64,000 nt of DNA from positions 3,163,727-3,227,726 of the forward strand of contig FLTS01000001.1 in NCBI GenBank assembly GCA_900078405.1. The letters run 5' to 3'. The position numbers were made by a program, and so were the translations under genes. Source of the DNA: an uncultured Stenotrophomonas sp. GTDB lineage: Bacteria > Pseudomonadota > Gammaproteobacteria > Xanthomonadales > Xanthomonadaceae. Below, one piece after another: positions 1 through 9,763 of the stretch (the stretch's first letter is position 1; every line of letters starts with the position of its first letter). A model generated the notes under the pieces. That model made no database searches, had not been told where the DNA came from, and worked only from the letters and a program-made list of their open reading frames with translations.

Positions 1-1266
1 ATCGGCACCGAGCACGAGAAGTTCGGTTTCAGGCTGGACGACCTGCGCCCGCCGGCGTTCGAGGGCGCGCGCGGCATCAACGCGCTGCTCGCTGGCCTGA
101 CCCGCTTCGGCTGGGAGCCGGTGCAAGAGGATGGCAACACCATCGCCCTGCTGCGCGACGGTGCCTCGGTGACGCTGGAGCCGGCCGGGCAGCTGGAACT
201 GTCCGGCGCGGCGCTGGAAAGCATCCATCAGACCTGTGTGGAAACCGGCACCCACCTCAACGAGGTGGCACAGGTGGCCGGCGAGCTGCAGCTGGGCTTC
301 CTCGGCATGGGCTTCCAGCCGAAGTGGGCGCGCGCGGACATGCCGTGGATGCCCAAGGGCCGCTACCAGATCATGAAGAACTACATGCCCAAAGTCGGCG
401 CGCTCGGCCTGGACATGATGACCCGCACCTGCACGGTGCAGGTCAACCTCGACTATGCCAGCGAAGCGGACATGGTCAAGAAGTTCCGCGTGTCGCTGGC
501 CTTGCAGCCGATTGCGACGGCGCTGTTCGCCGATTCGCCGTTCACGGAAGGGCAGCCCAACGGCTACCTGAGCTACCGCTCGCACATCTGGACCGATACC
601 GACGCCGACCGCACCGGCATGCTCGACTTCGTATTCGCCGATGGTTTCGGCTACGAGCGCTACGTGGATTACCTGCTCGACGTGCCGATGTATTTCTCCT
701 ACCGCGATGGCCGCTACATCGACGCCAGCGGCAAGTCGTTCCGCAAGTTCATGCGCGGCGAGCTGGACGTGCTGCCTGGCGCGCTGCCGACGCTGCGCGA
801 CTGGTCGGACCACATGACCACCGCCTTCCCGGAAGTGCGGCTGAAGAAGTACCTGGAAATGCGCGGCGCCGACAGCGGCCCGTGGAGTCGCATCTGTGCG
901 CTGCCGGCGTTCTGGGTGGGCCTGCTGTACGACGATGTGGCGCTGGACGCGGCGTGGGATCTGGTCAAGGACTTCAGCATGGCCGAGCGCCACGCCCTGC
1001 GCGATGGCGTGCCGAAGCAGGCGATGAAGCTGCCGTTCCGTGACGGCACGGTGCGCGACCTCGCGCGGCGCGCGTTGGAAATCTCGCGCGAGGGCCTGCG
1101 CCGCCGTGCCGCGCTCAATGCCGACGGCCAGGACGAAACCCGCTTCCTCGACGTGCTGCAGGAAATCGTCGATTCCGGCAAGACCGCCGCCGAGCGCAAG
1201 CTGGAGCTGTTCCACGGCGAGTGGTACGGCAGTGTCGATCCGCTGTTCTGCGAATTCGCCTACTGA
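1..1266 (+). CDS. gshA: Glutamate-cysteine ligase, plant/Xanthomonas type (5' end outside window)
   Basis: The frame is open from base 1 and ends in TGA at 1264-1266, giving 421 visible residues; roughly 30 N-terminal residues lie before the window. The visible start reads [10 protein letters not shown], the glutamate-binding signature of the GCS2/plant-type ligases, followed by a conserved MGFQPKW segment. The enzyme joins glutamate and cysteine with ATP in the first step of cytosolic glutathione synthesis. It is a distinct family from the E. coli GshA fold and is the form usual in Xanthomonadaceae. Glutathione is also the cofactor of the formaldehyde genes frmA/frmB 1.7 kb downstream. The gene is followed by REP-like palindromes, not by a cotranscribed gene. 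The call is firm; only the start is missing. Confidence 0.93.
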   Translation: MGTEHEKFGFRLDDLRPPAFEGARGINALLAGLTRFGWEPVQEDGNTIALLRDGASVTLEPAGQLELSGAALESIHQTCVETGTHLNEVAQVAGELQLGFLGMGFQPKWARADMPWMPKGRYQIMKNYMPKVGALGLDMMTRTCTVQVNLDYASEADMVKKFRVSLALQPIATALFADSPFTEGQPNGYLSYRSHIWTDTDADRTGMLDFVFADGFGYERYVDYLLDVPMYFSYRDGRYIDASGKSFRKFMRGELDVLPGALPTLRDWSDHMTTAFPEVRLKKYLEMRGADSGPWSRICALPAFWVGLLYDDVALDAAWDLVKDFSMAERHALRDGVPKQAMKLPFRDGTVRDLARRALEISREGLRRRAALNADGQDETRFLDVLQEIVDSGKTAAERKLELFHGEWYGSVDPLFCEFAY

Positions 1267-1267
1267 G

Positions 1268-1337
1268 GGGCATGCGCGGCAAGTCCCGCATCCACGAGCG
1301 ATGTTTTCGCGTAGGTGCCGGGCTTGCCCGGCACGGA
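1268..1337. repeat. Pair of REP-like palindromic segments after gshA
   Basis: Two small GC-rich palindromic pieces face each other: a segment ending in CCCGCATCCACG and a segment starting CGTAGGTGCCGGGCTTG. They are divergent copies of the GTAG-type repeats seen at many gene ends in this window. They lie between the convergent ends of gshA and the aldo/keto reductase and may act as a shared terminator, which is an inference. Confidence 0.6.
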
Positions 1338-1359
1338 TCGGCGAGCGCTGCCGATGGGG

Positions 1360-2406
1360 TCAGCCCCCGTCGCGGCCGATGGATGAGGACACCCGCCAGA
1401 TATCGACGTTGCCGTCGCCGGTGTGCTGCTCGATCCGCGCCAGTTCCTCGGCGCTGAAGTCCAGCCGCGCCGCCGCATCCAGCGAATCGTCCAGCTGCGC
1501 CACGTTGCGCGCGCCGATCAGCGCCGAGCTCACCCGCGCATCGCGCAGCACCCAGGCGATGGCCATCTGCGCCAGCGATTGCCCGCGTGCGGCGGCGATG
1601 GCGTTGAGCGCGCGGATGCGCGCCAGGTTGGCCTCGCCGAGCATGTCCTGCTTGAGCGAACCATTGCGGCTGGCCCGGGCATCGGCCGGCACCCCGTGCA
1701 GGTACTTGTCGGTGAGCATGCCCTGCGCCAGCGGCGAGAAGGCGATGCAGCCCACGCCCAGCTCGCCCAGCGCCGGCAGCAGGCCGGCCTCGATGTCGCG
1801 GTTGAGCATGGAATAGTTGGGCTGGTGGATCAGCAGTGGCACGCCCTCGGCGCGCAGGATCGCGGCGGCCTGCCGGGTCAGTTCCGGCGAATACGAGGAG
1901 ATGCCCGCGTACAGCGCCTTGCCCTGGCGGTGCAGGTGCGCCAGCGCGCCCATCGTCTCCTCCAGTGGCGTGTCGGCATCGACCCGGTGCGAGTAGAAGA
2001 TGTCCACGTGGTCCAGGCCCATGCGCCGCAGGCTCTGCTCGCAACTGGCGATGACGTGCTTGCGCGAGCCGCTGGGGCCGCCGTAGGGGCCGGGCCACAT
2101 GTCCCAGCCGGCCTTGGTGGAAACCACCAGCTCGTCGCGGTGCGCGGCGAAGTCGGCGGCGTACCAGCGGCCGAAGTTCTCCTCGGCCGAACCGAACGGC
2201 GGGCCGTAGTTGTTGGCCAGGTCGAAATGGGTGACGCCGCGGTCGAAGGCGCGGCGCAGCATGGCGCGGCCGGTTTCGAACACGTCCACGCCGCCGAAGT
2301 TCTGCCACAGTCCGAGCGAAATGGCCGGCAGGGTCAGGCCGCTGCGGCCGACGCGGCGTTGCGGCATGCGCCCGTCGTAGCGGGCGGGATCGGCGATGTA
2401 GGGCAT
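1360..2406 (-). CDS. Aldo/keto reductase, YghZ-like
   Basis: The 348-residue protein matches the YghZ/L-glyceraldehyde 3-phosphate reductase branch of the aldo/keto reductases in length and N-terminal sequence. The catalytic tetrad can be placed at D62, Y67, K98 and H140 (motifs HFDLANNYG, STKAG, YSHR). Members reduce small aldehydes such as glyceraldehyde 3-phosphate or methylglyoxal with NADPH in the cytosol. It is transcribed divergently from the formaldehyde operon frmR-frmA-frmB, so the 145-bp gap carries both promoters. An aldehyde-detoxification role fits that context, but the substrate cannot be read from sequence. The ATG at 2406 agrees with the family N-terminus. Confidence 0.88.
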   Translation of the reverse strand: MPYIADPARYDGRMPQRRVGRSGLTLPAISLGLWQNFGGVDVFETGRAMLRRAFDRGVTHFDLANNYGPPFGSAEENFGRWYAADFAAHRDELVVSTKAGWDMWPGPYGGPSGSRKHVIASCEQSLRRMGLDHVDIFYSHRVDADTPLEETMGALAHLHRQGKALYAGISSYSPELTRQAAAILRAEGVPLLIHQPNYSMLNRDIEAGLLPALGELGVGCIAFSPLAQGMLTDKYLHGVPADARASRNGSLKQDMLGEANLARIRALNAIAAARGQSLAQMAIAWVLRDARVSSALIGARNVAQLDDSLDAAARLDFSAEELARIEQHTGDGNVDIWRVSSSIGRDGG

Positions 2407-2493
2407 GGCGGGTTCCGCGGAATGGGGCGCTTACTTTAGGGCATGGGCAGCAGCGGACGCAGCGGGGCCGGGAGCGGCCGGGCACCCGCTTGC

Positions 2494-2537
2494 TTGCGGA
2501 TGGCGGGGCTTGCCATATACTGCCCCCCAGTACATGC
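2494..2537 (+). promoter_or_regulatory. frmR promoter with FrmR-type operator
   Basis: A -35-like TTGCGG (2494-2499) and a -10 TATACT (2516-2521) are 16 bp apart. Overlapping and following the -10 is the imperfect palindrome TACTGCCCCCCAGTA (2518-2532), a run of six C flanked by TACT/AGTA. This layout matches operators of the FrmR/CsoR/RcnR family. Binding here would block RNA polymerase at its own promoter, so frmR is likely autoregulated and released by formaldehyde. Confidence 0.75.
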
Positions 2538-2551
2538 AGGGTAGGGCGCGT

Positions 2552-4061
<1,510 letters not shown>

Positions 4062-4117
4062 CGCCCCACCGCTCCTTCCCCCGCAGGCGGGGGAAGGGGA
4101 ACAGCAGAGGAATTCCC

Positions 4118-4951
4118 ATGCAACGCATCGAACACCGCGCCTGCTTTGGCGGCTGGCAGGACGTGTATCGCCACCGCTCCGAGGTGCTGGGCTGCGAGAT
4201 GGACTTCGCCGTCTACCTGCCCCCGCAGGCGGAAACCGGCGACCGGCTGCCGGTGCTGTATTGGCTTTCCGGCCTGACCTGCAGCGAGCAGAACTTCATC
4301 ACCAAAGCCGGCGCGCAGCGCTACGCGGCCGAGCACGGCATCATCCTGGTCGCGCCGGACACCAGCCCGCGTGGCGACGAAGTGGCCGACGCCGAAGGCT
4401 ATGACCTGGGCAAGGGTGCCGGTTTCTATGTCAACGCCACGCAGCAGCCGTGGGCGAAGCACTACCGGATGCATGACTACGTCGCCATGGAACTGCCGGC
4501 GCTGGTCGAAGCGAATTTTCCGGCCAGTGACGCGCGCGCGATCAGCGGGCACTCGATGGGCGGGCATGGTGCGCTGACCATCGCGCTGCGCAACCCCGGC
4601 TGTTACCGCAGCGTGTCGGCGTTCTCGCCGATCGTCGCGCCGTCGCAGGTGCCGTGGGGCGAAAAGGCGTTCGCCGCCTACCTGGGCGAGGACCGCGAGG
4701 CGTGGAAGCAGTACGACGCCTGCGCCCTGATTGCCGGTGCGACCGAACGCCTGCCGCTGCTGGTCGAGCAGGGCGGAGCCGACGAATTCCTCGACACGCA
4801 GCTGCGCCCGCAGCTGCTGCAGGCTGCCTGCGCGGCCGCCGGTCATCCGCTGCAACTGCGCCTGCGGCCGGGCTACGACCACAGCTACTACTTCATCGCC
4901 AGCTTCATCGGCGAGCACATCGTCCACCACGCTGCGGCATTGCGCGGCTGA
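4118..4951 (+). CDS. frmB: S-formylglutathione hydrolase
   Basis: The 277-residue esterase-D-type alpha/beta hydrolase releases formate and glutathione from S-formylglutathione, the second step of formaldehyde detoxification in the cytosol. The nucleophile is S146 in SGHSMGG; D222 and H255 (GYDHSYY) complete the triad. The early [11 protein letters not shown] segment is typical of the family. It lies 57 bp after frmA and ends at a palindromic repeat, so frmR-frmA-frmB is probably one transcript. Some databases call this gene fghA. Confidence 0.95.
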   Translation: MQRIEHRACFGGWQDVYRHRSEVLGCEMDFAVYLPPQAETGDRLPVLYWLSGLTCSEQNFITKAGAQRYAAEHGIILVAPDTSPRGDEVADAEGYDLGKGAGFYVNATQQPWAKHYRMHDYVAMELPALVEANFPASDARAISGHSMGGHGALTIALRNPGCYRSVSAFSPIVAPSQVPWGEKAFAAYLGEDREAWKQYDACALIAGATERLPLLVEQGGADEFLDTQLRPQLLQAACAAAGHPLQLRLRPGYDHSYYFIASFIGEHIVHHAAALRG

Positions 4952-4975
4952 TGTGCGCATGGCATCGGCATCCGT

Positions 4976-5045
4976 GTAGGTGTGGGGCTTGCCCCGCATG
5001 CTGTTTTGCAGGGAAAGCCCCATGCGGGGCGAGCCCCGCATCTAC
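4976..5045. repeat. GTAG-type REP pair after frmB
   Basis: Two inverted copies: GTAGGTGTGGGGCTTGCCCC and its mirror ending CGAGCCCCGCATCTAC, each with its own GGGGC-GCCCC stem. It lies between the convergent ends of frmB and the Dph6-like gene, a place where it could end transcription from both sides. Confidence 0.8.
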
Positions 5046-5098
5046 GGAAGCGGTTTTGCACGGTGCGTCCCGTATCTACAGGGAATGGGGGATGGCCG

Positions 5099-5770
5099 TC
5101 AGGCCGGGGTGAAATCGGTATAGGCGTAGCGCCCATCACGCAGCACGGTTTCGCCCTGTTGCAGTTGCAGCGGTGCATTGAACATCGGCCCGGCGCCGAT
5201 GCAGGTGTGGAATTCGCCGTTCTCGCCGCAGGCGTCGATGCCGGCGGGCAGGGTGTCGAGCAGGGCATGGTCGAAGGCGCGGCCAGCGAAGCCGGCGTCC
5301 AGCAACTGCGTGTCCACGCAGCACAGGTGCGCGCGCAGGCCGCCGTCGATCATGCGCCGCGCCAGCGCGCCGGTGTCATGGCCGAACAGCGGGAACCGGC
5401 AGTCCCAGCCCAGCCCGGCGAACTGCCGCTCGCGCCATTGGCGGATGTCCTCCAGCAGCAGGTCGCCGAACGCCAGTGTGCGCAGTGCCGGCCAGCGTTG
5501 CCGTGCCGCCGCCAGGGTCTGCGCCATGCGCTGCAGGTAAATGGCGTTGTCACAGGCCTGCGGTATCCACGCACGCAGCAGCGGCAGCCCGGCGGCATCG
5601 GCCTGCGCCTGCAATACCTCCGCGCGCACGCCCTGCATCGAGGCGCGGCCGTGGCCTTCGGTGAGCGTGCTCAGCAGCGCGACGACGCGGGTGTCATCGC
5701 GCTGGCGCAGCGTGTGCAGGGCCCACGCCGCGTCCTTGCCGCCACTCCAGCACAACAGGACCGGAAGCAC
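5099..5770 (-). CDS. Dph6-like PP-loop ATP-binding protein (DUF71)
   Basis: The 223-residue protein starts with the PP-loop SGGKD (residues 9-13) and ends with the family signature GENGEFHT (182-189). Both are typical of the DUF71/Dph6 adenylation family, named after eukaryotic and archaeal diphthine-ammonia ligase. Bacteria do not make diphthamide on EF-G, so the bacterial members act on another, unknown substrate, probably an amide-forming ATP-dependent step. The next gene upstream on the same strand ends 3 bp away, so the two are likely cotranscribed. Family assignment is firm; function is open. Confidence 0.85.
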   Translation of the reverse strand: MLPVLLCWSGGKDAAWALHTLRQRDDTRVVALLSTLTEGHGRASMQGVRAEVLQAQADAAGLPLLRAWIPQACDNAIYLQRMAQTLAAARQRWPALRTLAFGDLLLEDIRQWRERQFAGLGWDCRFPLFGHDTGALARRMIDGGLRAHLCCVDTQLLDAGFAGRAFDHALLDTLPAGIDACGENGEFHTCIGAGPMFNAPLQLQQGETVLRDGRYAYTDFTPA

Positions 5771-5773
5771 GGG

Positions 5774-6112
5774 TCAGCGCACGTCGCGCAGTTCCCAGTG
5801 GCGCCCGGCCAGCAGGCGCAGGCGTTGCTTGAGGATGTCGCCCGGGATGCGGGTGATGGCGACCAGGTCGATGCGCAGGTCCGATTGCCGGCCGATCACC
5901 GTGGCCTCCGGGTCGGTGATGCCCAGCGCGGGGTCGACGTCGTCGGGCTCGTCCTGGGTGGCCTTCCAGCGCTCGAACAACGCCGGTGTACGCAGCGCGT
6001 CCTGCAACTGCTCGGCGAAGGTGTCGGCGCCATTGGCGGTGAACGACAGGCGCGGGTCGGCGCCGCGCGCGGCGGCCGGGTCGGGAAGCGAAATCGAGTA
6101 ATGCACGGGCAT
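5774..6112 (-). CDS. Uncharacterised 112-residue protein
   Basis: A short soluble protein starting MPVHYSISLPDP and rich in acidic and aliphatic residues, with no signal peptide or membrane segment. I do not recognise a family. The ATG at 6112 gives a natural N-terminus; a longer frame runs upstream but lacks coding character. It overlaps nothing and ends 3 bp before the Dph6-like gene, so both probably share a transcript, which hints at a linked role. Codon use (GC-rich third positions) looks like the neighbouring genes. Confidence 0.65.
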   Translation of the reverse strand: MPVHYSISLPDPAAARGADPRLSFTANGADTFAEQLQDALRTPALFERWKATQDEPDDVDPALGITDPEATVIGRQSDLRIDLVAITRIPGDILKQRLRLLAGRHWELRDVR

Positions 6113-6159
6113 GTGGGGCTCTCCTGGAAAGCGTCGGGGCGGCGCCCGCGTTGCATGGT

Positions 6160-7104
6160 TCAGGCGTCGAATTCGTGCGGTTCGTCGGCAAACCCTATCG
6201 TCACCGCGCCCTTGCCGACGTTGACCATGCCGGTCAGGCTCATCACGCTTTCCAGCAGTTGCACGCCCTCCGCGCCGCAGGTGTCGCGCAGGCCGGCGTA
6301 GCCGGGCAGGGCACGCAACTCGTCGAGCGGGCCGCCATAGCTGACGCACACCACCGGCGTCAGCAGTCCGTGGATCACGCGCCGGCTGGCAAAGTCGAAC
6401 AGTCGTTGCACGGCATTGTCGAAGCCCTTGATCTTGGCCACCGGCGCGGTTTCGCCGCGGTAGCCGTGCAGTACCGGCTTGATGTCCAGCGCGCTGCCCA
6501 GGGCGGCGCTGAGCAGGCTGACGCTGCGGTCGCCCTTGTGCCGGCCGCGGGCGCGGATGTAGTACAGGTCGCGGGTGATCATGTAGCCGTGGACGTTGCC
6601 GGCGAGTTTCTCCAACTGCTCGCGCATCTGCGCCACGCCGGTGCCCTCGTTGCGCAGCCGCACCGCCTCGACCGCGGTCACCGCCTGCGCGGCGAACAGG
6701 TTCTGGGTGTCGATCACGCGCAACGCGAATGGAGAATTGTGACCGGCGGCCTGGCGGATCGGCCGGTATTCGTTGAGGATGGCGAAGCTGGCCTGCAGCG
6801 CGTTGTCATGGATAGGGCTGCGGGTCTTGGTGATGGTCATGCAGAACACGTGGTCGTAGTCGATGACCAGGTGGCCCAGGAACAGGTCGCGGATCTGGTT
6901 GACGCTGTAGGGGATGGTTTCGGCTTCGGCGCCGCGTTCGGCCACGTGGGTATGCAGGAAGTTGAGGGTGGCATCTTCCTCGCGGTGGTCGGCCAGCACC
7001 GCTTCGCCGATGCGGACGGTGATCGGCAGCAGCACGATGTTGTGTTCCCTGATGAAGTCGGCCGGCAGGTCGCAGGCCGAATCCACGACGATCCCGATGC
7101 GCAT
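6160..7104 (-). CDS. DegV family fatty-acid-binding protein
   Basis: The 314-residue protein starts MRIGIVVDSACDLP, the DegV family signature, and contains the conserved LPITVRIG segment. DegV proteins bind a fatty acid in a deep pocket; in Firmicutes the related FakB partners with FakA, but such a kinase is not seen here, so the role is open. The start at 7104 is preceded by a good ribosome site GGGGAGAA. It reads away from DUF924 across a 173-bp gap that holds promoters for both. Confidence 0.87.
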   Translation of the reverse strand: MRIGIVVDSACDLPADFIREHNIVLLPITVRIGEAVLADHREEDATLNFLHTHVAERGAEAETIPYSVNQIRDLFLGHLVIDYDHVFCMTITKTRSPIHDNALQASFAILNEYRPIRQAAGHNSPFALRVIDTQNLFAAQAVTAVEAVRLRNEGTGVAQMREQLEKLAGNVHGYMITRDLYYIRARGRHKGDRSVSLLSAALGSALDIKPVLHGYRGETAPVAKIKGFDNAVQRLFDFASRRVIHGLLTPVVCVSYGGPLDELRALPGYAGLRDTCGAEGVQLLESVMSLTGMVNVGKGAVTIGFADEPHEFDA

Positions 7105-7277
7105 GGCCGGTTCTCCCCGATGGTTCGTATCCACCGGCAACCCTAACCGAAAACGGGGCCGGCGGCGCGCCCATGCGGGGCCGTGCCGGGCCCTCGGGCC
7201 GCGACGGCCGGTACCCCGCCCGGGTTAAGCTGCGCGGCGTTCCGGATGGCCGGAGCCCGGCGACGAGAGGCGGTGTG

Positions 7278-7817
7278 ATGGAGGCGATACAGGCAGTGGT
7301 GGAATTCTGGCGTGCGGCGGGGCCACGGCGGTGGTTTGCCCGCGACGACGCGTTCGACGACGAATTCCGCCTGCGCTTCCTCGATGCCCATTTCACTGCC
7401 GCCGAGCGCGGCTGCGAGGATTGGCTGCACAGCGGCGAGGGCGCGCTGGCGCTGCAGGTCCTGCTCGACCAGTTCCCGCGCAACTGCTTCCGCGGCACCG
7501 CCCATGCCTACGCCACCGACGGGCTGGCGCGGCATTACGCCATGCGCACCATTGAAGAAGGGCTGGACCGCGAGCTGACGCCGCAGCTGCGCGCCTTCAT
7601 CTATCTGCCGTTCGAGCACTCGGAGAACCTGCAGGACCAGGAGCGCTCGGTGGCGATGTTCGAGGTACTCGGCGACCTGGAGTACCTGCGCTTTGCCGAA
7701 CTGCACCGCGACATCATCCGCCGCTTCGGGCGCTTTCCGCACCGCAACGCGGTGCTGGGGCGGATACCGACACCGGAGGAGCTGCACTACCTGGCCGAGG
7801 GCGGGTTCGCCGGGTAG
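7278..7817 (+). CDS. DUF924 family protein
   Basis: The 179-residue protein matches DUF924: an early FWRAAGPRRWF motif, a central QVLLDQFPRNCFRGTA motif, and a LPFEHSENLQDQERSV motif that is nearly invariant in the family. The fold is expected to be all-helical and TPR-like, with unknown function. No signal peptide is seen, so it should be cytosolic. It is a single gene; its TAG stop again falls in a GTAG at the start of palindromic sequence (7814-7817). Confidence 0.88.
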   Translation: MEAIQAVVEFWRAAGPRRWFARDDAFDDEFRLRFLDAHFTAAERGCEDWLHSGEGALALQVLLDQFPRNCFRGTAHAYATDGLARHYAMRTIEEGLDRELTPQLRAFIYLPFEHSENLQDQERSVAMFEVLGDLEYLRFAELHRDIIRRFGRFPHRNAVLGRIPTPEELHYLAEGGFAG

Positions 7818-7906
7818 GTTGGAGCTACTCCCCCGAAGCTCTGCAATCATGACGCCGGAAGCGTAGCCCCGGCCTACCCGTTGCGGATGCCGGCACTATT
7901 GGAACG

Positions 7907-7931
7907 AAAACGCCGGCTTTCGCCGGCGCTT
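7907..7931 (-). terminator. Intrinsic terminator of the glutaredoxin gene
   Basis: Read on the minus strand, a 7-bp stem GCCGGCG/CGCCGGC arm pair (7911-7917 and 7922-7928) with a four-base loop is followed by TTTTC. It lies 29 bp beyond the stop of the glutaredoxin fusion gene. Confidence 0.75.
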
Positions 7932-7956
7932 CCAGTGGTGCGGGGGCTGCCCGCGA

Positions 7957-8883
7957 TCAGTAGCGCGGCACGCCGTTGTCCACTTCCTGCGCCCATGCGT
8001 CGATGCCGCCGGTGACGTTGGAGACGCGGGTGAAGCCCAGTGTGCGGAACTCTTCGGCGGCCTGCGCGCTGCGCCCGCCCTTGTGGCACATGAAGGCCAG
8101 CGGGGTGTCCTTGGGCAGGGCTTCCAGCCGGGCGCGGCTGTCACCGTCGAAGGTTTCGAACGGCGCGGCGATGGCGGCGATGGCGCGCTCGTCGGCCGGG
8201 CGCACGTCCACCACGGTCAGGGTGCCGGCGCGCAACTGGTCGTCGACGCTGCGCACGTCCAGTTCCTGCACCGGCCTGGGCGCGTTGGGGTTGTCGATGG
8301 CCAGGCCCTTGCCGCGGATGTCGTCCACCCAGTCGATGGTGATGCCTTCGGCGCGGCGCGCGCTGGCGGTGTCGAACTGCACGCGCAGGCCGTTGGATTC
8401 GGCGGCGATGGCGTTGGCGTCGAACGGGGCCAGCTGGAAGTTCGGCTGGAAGCGGGCGTCGATGCCCAGTTGCAGCGCGGCGCCGGGGGCGTCGGCCAGC
8501 GCGCCCTTGAGCATTTCCACGGCGGCCGGGGTGATGGTGATGCTGGGCGGGGTGCGGTCCGGCGGTGCCAGGCCGAGCAGGTTGCTCAGCTCGCCGCTGC
8601 CGGCCATCTGCAGGATGATGTCGCTGCCGCCGACCAGCTCGCCATCCACGTACAACTGCGGAATGGTCGGCCAGTCGCCGTAGAGCTTGATGCCTTCGCG
8701 GATCTCCTGGTCGGCCAGCACGTTGACGTGGGCGAAATCCACGCCCAGGTCCTGCAGCGCGCCGACGGCCTTGGCCGAGAAGCCGCACTGCGGCATGGAC
8801 GGCTGGCCCTTCATGAACAGGACGGCGCGGTTGGCGCCGAGGAGGGATTCGATGCGCGTGCGCAGGGCGGGATCCAGGGACAT
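7957..8883 (-). CDS. Monothiol glutaredoxin / degenerate A-type / rhodanese fusion
   Basis: Three domains are visible in 308 residues. Residues 1-108 are a Grx4-type monothiol glutaredoxin with CGFS active site (C33), WPTIPQLYV and GGSDI motifs. Residues about 113-202 look like an A-type iron-sulfur carrier (ITITPAAVEML, then IDWVDDIRGKGLAIDNPNA), but none of the three cluster-binding cysteines is present. Residues about 205-308 are a rhodanese domain with catalytic C266 in the loop MCHKGGRS. Likely roles are iron-sulfur cluster handling coupled with sulfur transfer or persulfide sensing. The start at 8883 puts the glutaredoxin fold at the N-terminus. The gene is divergent from the deacetylase gene (62 bp apart) and has a terminator downstream. 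Confidence 0.88.
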   Translation of the reverse strand: MSLDPALRTRIESLLGANRAVLFMKGQPSMPQCGFSAKAVGALQDLGVDFAHVNVLADQEIREGIKLYGDWPTIPQLYVDGELVGGSDIILQMAGSGELSNLLGLAPPDRTPPSITITPAAVEMLKGALADAPGAALQLGIDARFQPNFQLAPFDANAIAAESNGLRVQFDTASARRAEGITIDWVDDIRGKGLAIDNPNAPRPVQELDVRSVDDQLRAGTLTVVDVRPADERAIAAIAAPFETFDGDSRARLEALPKDTPLAFMCHKGGRSAQAAEEFRTLGFTRVSNVTGGIDAWAQEVDNGVPRY

Positions 8884-8945
8884 CGTGAACTCGTGGAAGT
8901 AGTCGGAGACAGAAAGCGATTCTACGCTGCATGGCATCATGGGGC

Positions 8946-9725
8946 ATGACCGCCACGGGAACCCTGCATCGCATTCCGGCCCATCCCTGGCGCTGGGTGC
9001 CGTGGTTGCTGGCGTCGCAGGCGCTGGTGGCGTTGGTCTGGTGGCAACTGGGCTGGAAGGCCGGGTTGCCGCTGCTGCTGGCCAGCCACGCGCTGTTCCT
9101 GCTGCCGGTGTTCCTGCCCAACAGCCGTTTCTACGCGCCGGTGCTGGCGCGGCTGCCGGGCCCGGCGGTGTGGCTGACCATCGACGACGGCCCGTCGGAC
9201 GACACCCTCGCCATTCTCGATGCGCTTGACCGGCACGATGCCCGCGCGACGTTCTTCATGGTCGGTGCGCGGGCGGCGGCACGGCCGGAACTGGTGCGCG
9301 AGGTGCTGCGGCGCGGGCACGGGCTGGGCAACCACAGCCAGTCGCACCTGCAGGCGCGCTTCTGGGCGTTGGGGCCAAAGGCGATGGCGCGGGAGATCGG
9401 CGATTGCCAGCAGGCACTGGCGGCCATTGCCGGCGCGCCGCCGCGCTGGTACCGCTCGGTGGTCGGTATGACCAACCCGTTCGTCGCCGCCGCGCTACGC
9501 CGGCACGGGCTGGCGCGGGTGGGCTGGAGCGCGCGCGGATTCGACGGCGTCGGCTGTACGCCGCAAACGGCGGTGGCGCGCATCGCCGGCAAACTCGGTC
9601 CCGGCGCCATCGTGCTGCTGCACGAAGGTGCGGCGCATGGGCACAACGTCGCCATCGTCGAGGCGGTGCTGCGGGAAGTGGCGGTGCGTGGGCTGCGGGC
9701 GCGCCTGCCGCTGGAAACGGCATAG
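8946..9725 (+). CDS. Polysaccharide deacetylase (NodB) family membrane protein
   Basis: The 259-residue protein has two N-terminal hydrophobic segments (about 18-36 and 40-56) followed by a NodB domain. The metal and catalytic motifs are TIDDGPS (D80, D81) and NHSQSH (H130, H134); the later RSVVGMTNP and LLHEG segments fit the family. It probably removes acetyl groups from a sugar polymer or glycolipid at the inner membrane; the substrate is not clear. An upstream ATG at 8931 is possible, but 8946 leaves more room for the divergent promoter. It precedes the helicase gene by 38 bp and may be cotranscribed. Confidence 0.83.
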   Translation: MTATGTLHRIPAHPWRWVPWLLASQALVALVWWQLGWKAGLPLLLASHALFLLPVFLPNSRFYAPVLARLPGPAVWLTIDDGPSDDTLAILDALDRHDARATFFMVGARAAARPELVREVLRRGHGLGNHSQSHLQARFWALGPKAMAREIGDCQQALAAIAGAPPRWYRSVVGMTNPFVAAALRRHGLARVGWSARGFDGVGCTPQTAVARIAGKLGPGAIVLLHEGAAHGHNVAIVEAVLREVAVRGLRARLPLETA

Positions 9726-9763
9726 ACTCGCCGCCGCCACGCCGCCGCTACCGGAGCCACACG

